Below are positions 1 to 8,014 of a stretch of DNA of 64,000 bases, in pieces. Where the stretch lies: positions 806,001 to 870,000 of the forward strand of contig NZ_CP036401.1 in NCBI RefSeq assembly GCF_004322755.1, read 5' to 3'. Origin of the DNA: Pseudoduganella albidiflava. GTDB lineage: Bacteria; Pseudomonadota; Gammaproteobacteria; Burkholderiales; Burkholderiaceae_D. Made by a program: the position numbers and the translations under genes. Position 1 is the stretch's first letter. Each line of letters opens with the position of its first letter. The notes beneath the pieces are model-generated. The model was not told the origin of the DNA, searched no databases, and saw nothing but the letters and a program-made list of their open reading frames with translations.

Positions 1-776
1 TAGTCGCCGAACTCCAGCGTGAACTCGCCGGAGCCGAGGAACTGCTTGTGCTGCCAGCCCGCCACGTCGTAGTACGCGGCCATGCGCGGGAACCACTGGG
101 CGATCTCGAACAGGGCGTTCTTGTCTTCCTCGAAATACTCGTAGCCGGAGCGGCCGCCGAGCACCTTTTGTTCATTGATCTTGTATGACCAGTCGATGCC
201 GAAGCTGACCTTGTCGCCCGGCTTCAGTGGCGACGGCAGGTCGATGCGCAGCATGGTGCCGTTGACAACGTACTTGAGCGGGGCGCCGCCGGCCGTGCGG
301 ATGTTCGACAGCTTGAAGCCGCCATCGAATTCGCGGCCCGTCAGCACGGCGCGCACGCCCTCGAACTTGGCGCCGCCTTCCTCGCCCTGCGGCTTCATCC
401 ACGCCTCGCGCGACGGTGCCGTCTGCACGCGGCGCGCATCGGAACCGGGCTGGTAGATGTTCTGGTCCAGCTGCAGCCACAGGTAGGTGAGCGTATCGGG
501 CGAGTTGTTGTGGTACGTGACCTGTTCCGTGCCCGAGATCGAGCGGTTGGCCTCGTCCAGCGTGGCGCGGATGGTATAGTCGGCGCGCTGCTGCCAGTAC
601 TGGTGGCCGGGTGCGCCGGAAGCGGTGCGGTACGGCGTGGCGGTGGGCAGCAGCTCGTCGAGCTGGCGGAATTTGTCGTCGAACTTGCCGGCCGGCGGTT
701 CGGCGGCAATGGCGGAAGCAGCCAGGCCAAGGGCCAGGCTGGCGATGATGGAAGTGACGATAGGCAGGCGCTTCAT
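1..776 (-). CDS. M1 family metallopeptidase, N-terminal part (runs off the window)
   Basis: The reverse-strand frame opens at an ATG at 776-774 and stays open to the window edge, so only about 258 N-terminal residues are visible. A signal peptide ([18 protein letters not shown] then ...SAIAA) indicates export. After it comes a beta-sandwich typical of the M1 aminopeptidase N-terminal domain, with [30 protein letters not shown] and the [14 protein letters not shown] segment. The zinc site (HExxH) would lie beyond position 1 and cannot be checked. A GGGGT stretch 6 to 10 bases before the ATG can act as ribosome binding site. The protein is probably a periplasmic peptidase that trims peptides for nutrition. 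Confidence is limited only by truncation. Confidence 0.85.
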   Translation of the reverse strand, partial: MKRLPIVTSIIASLALGLAASAIAAEPPAGKFDDKFRQLDELLPTATPYRTASGAPGHQYWQQRADYTIRATLDEANRSISGTEQVTYHNNSPDTLTYLWLQLDQNIYQPGSDARRVQTAPSREAWMKPQGEEGGAKFEGVRAVLTGREFDGGFKLSNIRTAGGAPLKYVVNGTMLRIDLPSPLKPGDKVSFGIDWSYKINEQKVLGGRSGYEYFEEDKNALFEIAQWFPRMAAYYDVAGWQHKQFLGSGEFTLEFGD

Positions 777-1098
777 TGATACCCCAGGGCAATGAGGGTG
801 CCGCGCCGTGCCGGGTCTGGCCGGGCGATACTCCTTCGTGTTTTTGTGGAAACAGCCGGGGTATTCTAAGCGCGCTCGTCAGTAAATGCTGGCGGTTCGC
901 TTGTAACAACCTTGAAACAATTCATTGGGAGCATGGCCACGCCGGAAGGCGCGGACGTCCGTGCCGGACAGTGCATGCGGCAAACCGCGCCACTGGGGCG
1001 CGGCGCCGGACGTCCGCTGTCCGGCCAGGGAAAACGCCCGGCGTGGCGGTGCGGCGCCCGTGTCGTATCGCCGCGACGCCCGCTCAGCTCGCGGCAAT
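777..1098. other. Non-coding gap between M1 peptidase and OhrR
   Basis: About 320 bases without a convincing gene. It must contain the promoter of the M1 peptidase on the minus strand (an AT-richer stretch at about 840-930) and the 3' end of ohrR. Around 955-1025 there are two similar short segments (GACGTCCGTGCCGGACAG and GGACGTCCGCTGTCCGG) that can pair partly with each other. No T-tract follows them, so I do not call a terminator. The frames open here are shadows with the wrong codon bias. Confidence 0.6.
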
Positions 1099-1572
<474 letters not shown>

Positions 1573-1578
1573 GCCGCC

Positions 1579-1607
1579 AGTATAGATAGTGCGCGATACA
1601 ATTGCAA
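1579..1607 (-). promoter_or_regulatory. ohrR promoter with overlapping operator; predicted leaderless
   Basis: On the minus strand a -35 TTGCAA (1602-1607), a 17-bp spacer and a -10 TATACT (1579-1584) are followed by only six bases before the ATG at 1572. The predicted start point therefore falls on or next to the A of the ATG. The near-palindrome TACAATTGCA (1597-1606) overlaps the -35. TACAATT is the half-site known from OhrR operators, so repressor binding here would block its own gene. The elements are read directly; the function is inferred. Confidence 0.55.
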
Positions 1608-1705
1608 CCTACTTTTGAGCGGACGAATGTGCTTGCAAGCGTCGGCCGATTTGGCTAAGGTGTTCAGGCCCGTCTTTCCTCCGTTGGCGGGCCAGGAGGC
1701 TCACA

Positions 1706-2032
1706 ATGAATCGTGCAAGCAACCGTGCAGAATCGCGAGACAACTCGCACTATGCGCAGCCAGGTGACCAGCGTCTCGACGCTGCCCATTTGTACCTCGT
1801 GCAACTCGACCCCCAGACCGTGGTCGACGGGGTGCGCTACGACGACACCTATCTTGCGGACGAGATCCGTACCTGCGGCACCATGCGTGAAACCTGCCCC
1901 GTCTGTGCCGAAGGCCATCTGCAGCTGGTATTGCGACAGAAGAGCGTGCGGGTGCCGCACCTGTTCTGCCTGGAATGCACACGCTGCTTTGGCGCCTTCC
2001 TTCCAGACGGTACTCCCGCGCTGATCGAGTAA
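1706..2032 (+). CDS. Small zinc-ribbon-like protein of unknown function
   Basis: 108 residues with a strong Shine-Dalgarno AGGAGG at 1694-1699, six bases before the ATG. The C-terminal half carries two Cys pairs, CPVC and CLECTRC, spaced about 25 residues apart, which looks like a zinc ribbon or treble-clef site. The N-terminal half (HLYLVQLDPQTVVDGVRYDD) has no recognised fold. There is no signal peptide or membrane segment, so it is probably cytoplasmic. It diverges from ohrR, with a shared intergenic region of about 130 bases. I do not recognise the family. The clean ribosome site and the paired cysteines argue that it is a real gene. Confidence 0.72.
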   Translation: MNRASNRAESRDNSHYAQPGDQRLDAAHLYLVQLDPQTVVDGVRYDDTYLADEIRTCGTMRETCPVCAEGHLQLVLRQKSVRVPHLFCLECTRCFGAFLPDGTPALIE

Positions 2033-2289
2033 CCAACCCGGCGCTTTCCAGTGCCGGTAGCCGCCGTGGATCGGCCGCCGTGGATGACCCGCCTGCATTC
2101 GGGGTGATCCGCGGTCGGTGATCCGCAGCCGGCGATTTGCTACGGGCCACTGGCCGTGCATATCGGCAAGCGCCACTTCCCAGGATTTTCGCCGCCGGAC
2201 ACCAGCCCCTGCTGTCCGGCCCGGCGCTGTTCGCTCCCGCCCCCCATGCTATAGTCGCTTGCAGAATATAAGCACAAGCAGGGGACGCA

Positions 2290-4569
2290 ATGCGTGCACA
2301 AGGTTACCTGGCCTTTACCGTCGGGATCTGCCTCACCGCCTGGGCATGCCTGTTCGCGATGGAGACGCAGGACCGGCAGATCGCCGACCGCTTCGGCCGT
2401 GACACGGACAAGGTGGCGCGCGATACCGAAGCGCGCCTCAAGACCTATTTCGACACGCTGCTGGCGATCCGCGGCACGTTCGCCGTGCACGGCCCCGCCA
2501 GCCGTGCCGACTTCCACCGCTACGTCAGCGAACTGCGCCTGACCGACCGCTACCCTGGCTTCCAGGCGATCCAGTGGGTGCTGCGCGTGCCGGAAGCGGA
2601 GCTGGCCGGGCACGTGGCCGGCGTGCGGGCCGATACCGGCGTGCTGCCGGGCGGCTATCCCGGCTACCGCATCCATCCCACGATCGTGCGCGGCGAGCAT
2701 TTCCCGATCGTCTACAACGAACCGATGGCCGGCAATGAAAACGCCTTCGGGCTGGACCTGGCCGCGCTGCCGGCCCACCTGCGCGCGCTGGAACTGGGGC
2801 GCGACACCGGCGAGCTGGTGGCCACCGAGCGCATCACGCTGGTGCAGGATGCCAGCGGCCAGCCCGGCTTCATCGCCCGCCTGCCGGTCTACCGCAAGAA
2901 TGCCCCGCTCGACACGGTGGAGCAACGCCGCGCGGCGCTGGTGGGCTTCGTGGCGATCGTGTTCCGCATGACGGACCTGATGCGCGAAGTGATCGATCCG
3001 CAGATGCTGGGCCACCTGCACGTGGTGATCCACGATACCGGTTACATGCAGGACGATGCCGGGCTCGCGCCGGCCATCGATGGCCTGATGTTCGACAGTG
3101 CCGGAAAGCTGGGCGGCAGGCGCGAAGCACGCACCACGGTGCCCGGGCTGCTGTCGAAGGCGGTGCTGAACGTGGGCCAGCGCCGCTGGCTGGTGCAGGT
3201 GGCCGGCTACGATGGCGCGCGCTACGGCCGCGACGAGGGCACGATCTGGCTGATCGGCGGCTGCGGCTTCCTGATCAGTGCGCTCATCGGCGTGCTGCTC
3301 GTCACGCTGCAGCGGCGCCGGGCGCTGGCGCAGACGCTGCGCGCCGCGCTGGAAGAGCAGGGTGCCCTGCAGGACAGCGCCGTAGTCGGCATCGGCCTGT
3401 TTTCCGATGGCCGCATCATCCGCTGCAACCGCGGCATGGAAGAGATGCTGGGCTATCCGCACGGGGCGCTGGCGGGACGGCCCACGGCCACGCTGGTGCA
3501 GCACGGGCACGCGGGGCCGGATCCCTTCGTGTGCGGTCCGGGCGGCCAGCGCATGCACCGCGAACTGGAGCTGGCGCGGCGCGATGGCGGCAGCATGTGG
3601 TGCATCGTCAACGGGCGGATGCTGGACCGGCAGGCCCCCGACAAGGGTTGCGTCTGGGTGCTGTGCGACATCAGCGACCGGCGCCGCACCGAGGCGGCGC
3701 TCGGCAACAGCCTGGCCGAGCTGGCGCGGCAGAAGGCGCAGGTGGACGCGGCGCACCGCGAACTGTCCGATGCGCTGGACCGCCTGCGGCAGGCCCAGGA
3801 TACCCTGGTCACGTCCGAGAAGATGGCCTCGTTGGGGGCGCTGGTGGCTGGCATCGCGCATGAACTGAATACGCCGATCGGCAACAGCCTGCTGACGGCG
3901 ACCGCGCTGGGCGACATGGTGACGGATTTCCGGCGCCAGCTGGACGGCCCGGGCGTGCGGCGCTCGGCGCTGGAGGCGCACCTCGACGATGCGAAGACCG
4001 CCTGCGGCATCATCGCCGGCTCGCTCGGCAAGGCGGCCGACCTGATCACCTCGTTCAAGCAGGTGGCGGTGGACCAGGCGTCCGACCAGCGCCGCCCGTT
4101 CGCCCTGGCCGACGTGGTGCGCGACACGCTGGCCACGTTCGCCGCGCAGCTGCGGCGCGCCGGCTGTGCCGCCCGGGTCGACGTGCCGGACAGCCTCGAC
4201 TTCGATTCCTACCCGGGCAGCGTGAGCCAGGTGCTCAGCAACCTGATCAACAACGCGCTGCTGCACGCCTTCGAGGGCCGGCCGCATGGGCTGGTCACCA
4301 TCGCCGCCCGCCCGCTGGGCGAGGACATGGCCGAACTGCGCTTCACCGACGATGGCGTGGGCATGAGCGACCGCACGCTGCACCAGATCTACGATCCCTT
4401 CTTCACCACCAGGATGGGGCAGGGCGGTTCAGGGCTGGGCATGAACATCGTCTACAACATCGTCACGGGCATCCTGAAGGGTACCATTCGCGTGGAATCC
4501 ACCCCGGGCAGCGGTACCACCGTGGTGATCACGCTGCCCCGTTCGGTGACGCAGGCCCAGGCCGCCTAG
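2290..4569 (+). CDS. CHASE-PAS hybrid membrane sensor histidine kinase
   Basis: 759 residues. A first membrane helix (about 5-23) and a second (about 317-338) bracket an extracytoplasmic CHASE domain (YFDTLLAIRGTF, then PGFQAIQWVLRVPEAE and NENAFGLDLA). A PAS domain follows (about 355-470), then a coiled linker (AELARQKAQVDAAHREL). The histidine-kinase core has the phosphoacceptor His524 in GIAHELNTPIGNSL. The ATPase domain shows an N-box (SNLINNALLHAFE), G1 (DDGVGMSD) and G2 (GQGGSGLGMNI). The HELNTP variant belongs to the HisKA group that uses redox or PAS-type input. No receiver domain or adjacent response regulator is present, so the partner is elsewhere. GGGGACGCA precedes the ATG. Confidence 0.9.
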   Translation: MRAQGYLAFTVGICLTAWACLFAMETQDRQIADRFGRDTDKVARDTEARLKTYFDTLLAIRGTFAVHGPASRADFHRYVSELRLTDRYPGFQAIQWVLRVPEAELAGHVAGVRADTGVLPGGYPGYRIHPTIVRGEHFPIVYNEPMAGNENAFGLDLAALPAHLRALELGRDTGELVATERITLVQDASGQPGFIARLPVYRKNAPLDTVEQRRAALVGFVAIVFRMTDLMREVIDPQMLGHLHVVIHDTGYMQDDAGLAPAIDGLMFDSAGKLGGRREARTTVPGLLSKAVLNVGQRRWLVQVAGYDGARYGRDEGTIWLIGGCGFLISALIGVLLVTLQRRRALAQTLRAALEEQGALQDSAVVGIGLFSDGRIIRCNRGMEEMLGYPHGALAGRPTATLVQHGHAGPDPFVCGPGGQRMHRELELARRDGGSMWCIVNGRMLDRQAPDKGCVWVLCDISDRRRTEAALGNSLAELARQKAQVDAAHRELSDALDRLRQAQDTLVTSEKMASLGALVAGIAHELNTPIGNSLLTATALGDMVTDFRRQLDGPGVRRSALEAHLDDAKTACGIIAGSLGKAADLITSFKQVAVDQASDQRRPFALADVVRDTLATFAAQLRRAGCAARVDVPDSLDFDSYPGSVSQVLSNLINNALLHAFEGRPHGLVTIAARPLGEDMAELRFTDDGVGMSDRTLHQIYDPFFTTRMGQGGSGLGMNIVYNIVTGILKGTIRVESTPGSGTTVVITLPRSVTQAQAA

Positions 4570-4680
4570 GCCCCCGTAACGCACCACGGACAGGCGCACG
4601 CTCCCGGATGGGGGCCGATCATCGTGCAGGGCCGCGGAACGCACCGCCGTCGGGCAGCGGCCGAATGGACTTTGTTCGGC

Positions 4681-4732
4681 GCGATGCGCCGCCATCGCGC
4701 ATCGCGGTCCCGGCTGGTGCAGCGCCGCACCA
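4681..4732. promoter_or_regulatory. Two adjacent dyads, candidate activator sites
   Basis: GCGATGCGC (4681-4689), seven bases, then GCGCATCGC (4697-4705) is a perfect 9-bp inverted repeat. Nine bases later, TGGTGC (4715-4720), six bases and GCACCA (4727-4732) form a second perfect dyad. TGGTGC and GCACCA are the half-sites of NtrC operators, but here they face outward rather than in the standard inward order. They lie about 110 to 160 bases upstream of the sigma-54-like element, the right distance for an enhancer. Confidence 0.4.
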
Positions 4733-4840
4733 GTGCATGGCGTGGCGGCCCAACTTCGTGCGCTTTGCCCTATGCCGCCCAGGTGCCGGCCGGGCGTTCC
4801 TTCCCTGCCGGGCAAGCACCGCCTGCCCCTCCCATGGTTC

Positions 4841-4856
4841 TGGCCCGCTTCTTGCT
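4841..4856 (+). promoter_or_regulatory. Sigma-54 (-24/-12) promoter of the nitrite/formate channel operon
   Basis: TGGCCCGCTTCTTGCT matches the RpoN consensus TGGCACRN4TTGCW with one mismatch. The GG and GC doublets have the invariant spacing. Transcription would start near 4867, giving a leader of about 53 bases. RpoN control agrees with a role in nitrogen assimilation. Confidence 0.65.
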
Positions 4857-4919
4857 CATCCTGAGGTATTCCACACATAAGAGCGCAAGCTCACCGACCG
4901 AACCTAAGGAGAAGCAAGC

Positions 4920-5732
4920 ATGGCATACCTGGTCCCAACCGAATTCGTGACCAAGATGGTGGACGCGGGCGAATCGAAAATCTACATGGCCACCCGCGAC
5001 GCGCTGATCCGTGCCTACATGGCCGGCGCCATCCTGGCGCTGGCGGCCGTGTTCGCCGTCAGCTGCACGGTGGCCACCGGCGTCCCGCTGATCGGCGCCA
5101 TGCTGTTCCCGGTGGGCTTCTGCATGCTGTACCTGATGGGCTTCGACCTGCTCACCGGCGTGTTCGTGCTGACCCCGCTGGCCTGGATCGACCGCCGCCC
5201 GGGCGTGACGATTCCCCGCATCCTGAAACACTGGGGCATCGTCTTCCTCGGCAACTTCCTGGGCGCCTTCACGGTGGCCGTGCTGATGGCCTACATGTTC
5301 ACCTTCGGCTTCAACACCGACGGCGGCAAGATCGCCCAGACCGTGGCCCACATCGGCGAAAACCGGACCACCGGCTATGCCGCCTACGGCGCGGCCGGCA
5401 TGCTGACCCTGTTCATCCGCGGCATGCTGTGCAACTGGATGGTATCGATGGGCGTGGTCGGCGCGATGGTCTCGACCACCGTGGGCGGCAAGGTGCTGGC
5501 GATGTGGATGCCGATCATGCTGTTCTTCTTCATGGCTTTCGAGCACTCGGTGGTGAACATGTTCCTGTTCCCGTTCGGCATGATGATGGGCGGTAATTTC
5601 ACGGTGATGGATTACCTGATCTGGAACGAGATCCCGACCGTGCTGGGCAACCTGGTGGGCGGCCTGGCCTTCACCGGCCTCACGCTGTACTCCACGCACG
5701 TGCGCACCGGCGCAAAACGGAAATTCAACTAA
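4920..5732 (+). CDS. Formate/nitrite transporter family channel (NirC-like)
   Basis: 270 residues, the typical FNT length. Six hydrophobic segments are evident. The family signatures are present: RGMLCNWMVSMG in the region of TM4 and AFEHSVVNMFLFPFGM, which carries the conserved pore histidine. FNT channels form pentamers in the inner membrane and pass formate, nitrite or similar monovalent anions. The downstream PP2C/kinase gene and the sigma-54-type promoter point to nitrite uptake for assimilation rather than formate export. In Pseudomonas a Ser/Thr kinase gene likewise sits in the nitrate-assimilation operon with nasA and nirBD. No nitrite reductase gene is visible here. AAGGAG lies eight bases before the ATG. 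Confidence 0.9.
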   Translation: MAYLVPTEFVTKMVDAGESKIYMATRDALIRAYMAGAILALAAVFAVSCTVATGVPLIGAMLFPVGFCMLYLMGFDLLTGVFVLTPLAWIDRRPGVTIPRILKHWGIVFLGNFLGAFTVAVLMAYMFTFGFNTDGGKIAQTVAHIGENRTTGYAAYGAAGMLTLFIRGMLCNWMVSMGVVGAMVSTTVGGKVLAMWMPIMLFFFMAFEHSVVNMFLFPFGMMMGGNFTVMDYLIWNEIPTVLGNLVGGLAFTGLTLYSTHVRTGAKRKFN

Positions 5733-5806
5733 GGTAAGTTCAACTGAGGCAAAGCCAGCCGAGGTAAATTCAACCGAGGTAAATCCAACTGAATGCAAGC
5801 CAGCCG
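5721..5806 (+). repeat. 15-bp degenerate tandem repeat that begins inside the channel stop codon
   Basis: Units AAATTCAACTAAGGT (5721-5735), AAGTTCAACTGAGGC, AAAGCCAGCCGAGGT, AAATTCAACCGAGGT (5766-5780), then two decayed units to 5806. The first unit contains the last codons and TAA of the upstream CDS, so the array looks like amplification of the gene's own 3' end. The 15-bp period keeps frame, and several units carry a further stop (TGA) in the same place. Confidence 0.75.
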
Positions 5807-5823
5807 CCTGCATCGCCGACCCA

Positions 5824-5853
5824 GGATGCCGGCCGCCCGCGCGGCCGGCATCC
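5824..5853 (+). promoter_or_regulatory. Strong hairpin abutting the kinase/phosphatase start
   Basis: A perfect 13-bp stem, GGATGCCGGCCGC (5824-5836) and GCGGCCGGCATCC (5841-5853), with a CCGC loop and then TTCTCTT. It ends ten bases before the ATG at 5864 and occupies the place where a ribosome binding site should be. It could be an intrinsic terminator/attenuator between the two genes or a structure that limits translation of the second gene. Confidence 0.6.
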
Positions 5854-5863
5854 TTCTCTTACC

Positions 5864-7600
5864 ATGCCCACCCGACTGACGCTGTCCATCGGCCAGCACA
5901 CGGATGCCGGCCGCAAGGCCGTCAACCAGGACTTCCACGGCAGCTATGTGCCGCACGAGCCGCAGCTGTCGGTCAAGGGCGCCGCGCTGGCGGTGGCCGA
6001 CGGCATCGGCAGCAGCGATGTCAGCCACATCGCCAGCGAAACGGCGGTGGCCGCCTTCCTCGAGGATTACTATTGCACCTCCGATGCCTGGTCGGTGAAG
6101 ACGTCCGTCGAGCGCGTGCTGGCGGCCACCAACTCCTGGCTGTATGCGCAGACCCAGCAGGGCCAGGGGCGCTACGACAAGGACCGCGGCTACGTGTGCA
6201 CGCTGTCGGCGATGGTGATCAAGTCGAACACCGCGCACCTGTTCCACATCGGCGATACGCGCATCATCCGCGTGCATGCGGGGCCGCAAGGGTGCGCGCT
6301 GGAGCCGCTGACGACGGACCATCGCGTGTGGGTGTCGCCCGGGCAGAGCTACCTGGCGCGCGCGCTGGGCGTCGACGCGCACCTCGAGATCGATTACCGC
6401 GCGGTGGAAGTGCGGCCAGGCGACCTGTTCATGCTGGCCAGCGATGGCGTGCACGAATACGTGTCCGCGGCGGAAGTGAGCGAGGCACTGTCGTCCGGCC
6501 CCGACCTGAACGAAGCGGCAAGGCTGCTGGTGGCGCGCGCGCTGGCCAACGGCAGCGGCGACAACCTCACCGTGCAGCTGGTGCGCGTGGAAACGCTGCA
6601 GGCGCACGCGGCGGACGAACTGCTGCAGCGCATGGCCGAACTGCCATTCCCCCCGCTGTTCGAACCGCGCAGCGAATTCGACGGCTACCGCATCATGCGC
6701 ACGCTGCACGGCAGCAGCCGCAGCCACATCTACCTGGCGCTCGACGTGGCCAGCGGCGAATCCGTGGCGATCAAGACGCCGTCCATCGACCTGCGCGACG
6801 ACCCCGCCTACCTGGAACGCTTCCTGATGGAAGAATGGATCGCCCGGCGCATCGTCAGTCCGCACGTGAGCGAACCGGTGGTGCACGAGCGGCAGCGCAG
6901 CTATGTCTACCTGGTCACCGAATACATCGAAGGCGTGACGCTGGCGCAATGGCTGCGCGACCGGGGCAAGCCGGAACTGGACGCGGCGCGCGGCATCGTT
7001 GCCCAGGTGGCGAAGGGCTTGCGCGCCTTCCACCGGCTGGAAATGCTGCACCAGGATATCCGTCCCGAAAACGTGATGATCGACCGCAGCGGCACCGCCA
7101 AGATCATCGACTTCGGCTCGGCCAGCGTGGCCGGCGTGCTGGAGATGGCGCCCGAGGTGCCCGGCTTCACGCTGGCCGGCGCGGCGCTGTATGCCGCTCC
7201 GGAGTACTTCCTGGGCGAGCAGGGCACCGTGCGTTCCGACGTGTTTTCCCTGGGCGTGCTGGCCTACCACATGCTCACCGGGCACCTGCCGTACGGCGTG
7301 CAGATCCCGCAGGCCAAGACGCGCGCCTCGCAGCGCAAGCTGGTGTATGTACCGGCGCGCGAGCATGACCGGACCATTCCGGCCTGGGTCGATGCCGCCA
7401 TCGAGAAGGCGGTGCAGGTCGACCCCGGCAAGCGCTACGCGGATGTCGACGAATTCGTCTACGACCTGCACCAGCCGAACCGCGCCTTCCTGGAACGCAC
7501 GCGCCCGCCGCTGATCGAGCGCAGCCCGGTGGCCTTCTGGAAGGGCGTGTCGTTCCTGCTGCTGGCGGCCCTCGTGGTGGACCTGGCGCTGCGGCGCTGA
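5864..7600 (+). CDS. Bifunctional PP2C-type phosphatase / Ser-Thr protein kinase
   Basis: 578 residues. Residues about 5-245 form a PP2C phosphatase with metal-binding motifs (NQDFHG, VADGIGSSD, HIGDTRI, ASDGVHEYV, GSGDNLTVQLV). Residues about 265-525 form a Hanks-type kinase with Lys304 in VAIKTP, catalytic Asp398 in HQDIRPEN (HQD instead of the commoner HRD) and the DFGSAS metal-binding loop. A C-terminal membrane helix (about 557-574) anchors it to the inner membrane with both enzymes in the cytoplasm. Phosphatase-kinase fusions of this type occur next to nitrite/nitrate transporters and assimilatory reductases, so it probably tunes the adjacent channel or nitrogen assimilation. The target is unknown. 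No Shine-Dalgarno is present; the 5824-5853 hairpin stands there instead. Confidence 0.9.
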   Translation: MPTRLTLSIGQHTDAGRKAVNQDFHGSYVPHEPQLSVKGAALAVADGIGSSDVSHIASETAVAAFLEDYYCTSDAWSVKTSVERVLAATNSWLYAQTQQGQGRYDKDRGYVCTLSAMVIKSNTAHLFHIGDTRIIRVHAGPQGCALEPLTTDHRVWVSPGQSYLARALGVDAHLEIDYRAVEVRPGDLFMLASDGVHEYVSAAEVSEALSSGPDLNEAARLLVARALANGSGDNLTVQLVRVETLQAHAADELLQRMAELPFPPLFEPRSEFDGYRIMRTLHGSSRSHIYLALDVASGESVAIKTPSIDLRDDPAYLERFLMEEWIARRIVSPHVSEPVVHERQRSYVYLVTEYIEGVTLAQWLRDRGKPELDAARGIVAQVAKGLRAFHRLEMLHQDIRPENVMIDRSGTAKIIDFGSASVAGVLEMAPEVPGFTLAGAALYAAPEYFLGEQGTVRSDVFSLGVLAYHMLTGHLPYGVQIPQAKTRASQRKLVYVPAREHDRTIPAWVDAAIEKAVQVDPGKRYADVDEFVYDLHQPNRAFLERTRPPLIERSPVAFWKGVSFLLLAALVVDLALRR

Positions 7601-7613
7601 GACGCCAGGGAAG

Positions 7614-7832
7614 CTAGTCCAGCCGCTCCACCGAGTCGTAGCGCGGCGTCGCATCCTCGTGGAACAGGTCGCCGAGGTATTCGGCCAGGTCGGCGTCGGC
7701 AATATCCTTCGGCACGATGAAATCGGCCGGCCTTCGCTTGCCCTCGGGCCCAAGGTAAAACGCCCGCCGTGCCCCCGGCCGGCCTGTCACGGCCACCAGC
7801 TTGCCGAACACCCTGAAGCGAAATTCATTCAT
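7614..7832 (-). CDS. Small DUF7661-like protein
   Basis: 72 residues: MNEFRFRVFGKLVAVTGRPG, then RAFYLGPEGKRRPADFIVP and a short acidic C-terminus (DLAEYLGDLFHEDATPR). The pattern resembles a conserved single-domain family found next to many metabolic genes and listed, to my recollection, as DUF7661. No function is known. It converges with the kinase gene, leaving 13 bases between their ends. It is short and I have no catalytic motif to point to, but the frame has a compact beta-alpha composition and ordinary codon use. Confidence 0.65.
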   Translation of the reverse strand: MNEFRFRVFGKLVAVTGRPGARRAFYLGPEGKRRPADFIVPKDIADADLAEYLGDLFHEDATPRYDSVERLD

Positions 7833-7893
7833 TGCGACCTCGTTGTCTGCCCGGAACTCTCAAGCCCGGGATGCCGGTTTGATCTCTTTATGT

Positions 7894-7915
7894 GATAATG
7901 AGAAGCATTCTCATT
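7894..7915 (+). promoter_or_regulatory. Fur box upstream of the sigma/FecR fusion
   Basis: GATAATGAGAAGCATTCTCATT. Its core, AATGAGAA-GCA-TTCTCATT (7897-7915), is a perfect 8-3-8 inverted repeat close to the Fur consensus. It lies about 100 bases before the start at 8015, so iron-loaded Fur would repress the signalling gene. Confidence 0.8.
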
Positions 7916-8014
7916 GGTGTGCGTCGTTCGCCTGGCGCCGCCGCGCCATCGCGGATCCACTCATCGCGGATCACTCATTGGGAATCACTATAAGCCAGGT
8001 ACAAGGTCCACGCC

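Larger units (their letters stand above)
4570..4919. other. Regulatory intergenic region upstream of the nitrite/formate channel
   Basis: About 350 bases with no gene. It contains two strong inverted repeats (4681-4705 and 4715-4732), a sigma-54-type -24/-12 element (4841-4856) and the AAGGAG ribosome site just before 4920, each listed separately. The arrangement of dyads 110 to 160 bases upstream of a sigma-54 element is typical of enhancer-dependent promoters. Confidence 0.6.

Noticed and set aside
955..1025. Terminator or operator in the gap before ohrR
   Set aside because: The GACGTCC/GGACAG segments pair only partly, and nothing around them fixes a role.
2140..4383. 747-residue minus-strand frame
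   Set aside because: Antisense shadow of the CHASE histidine kinase with skewed His/Gln/Arg composition.
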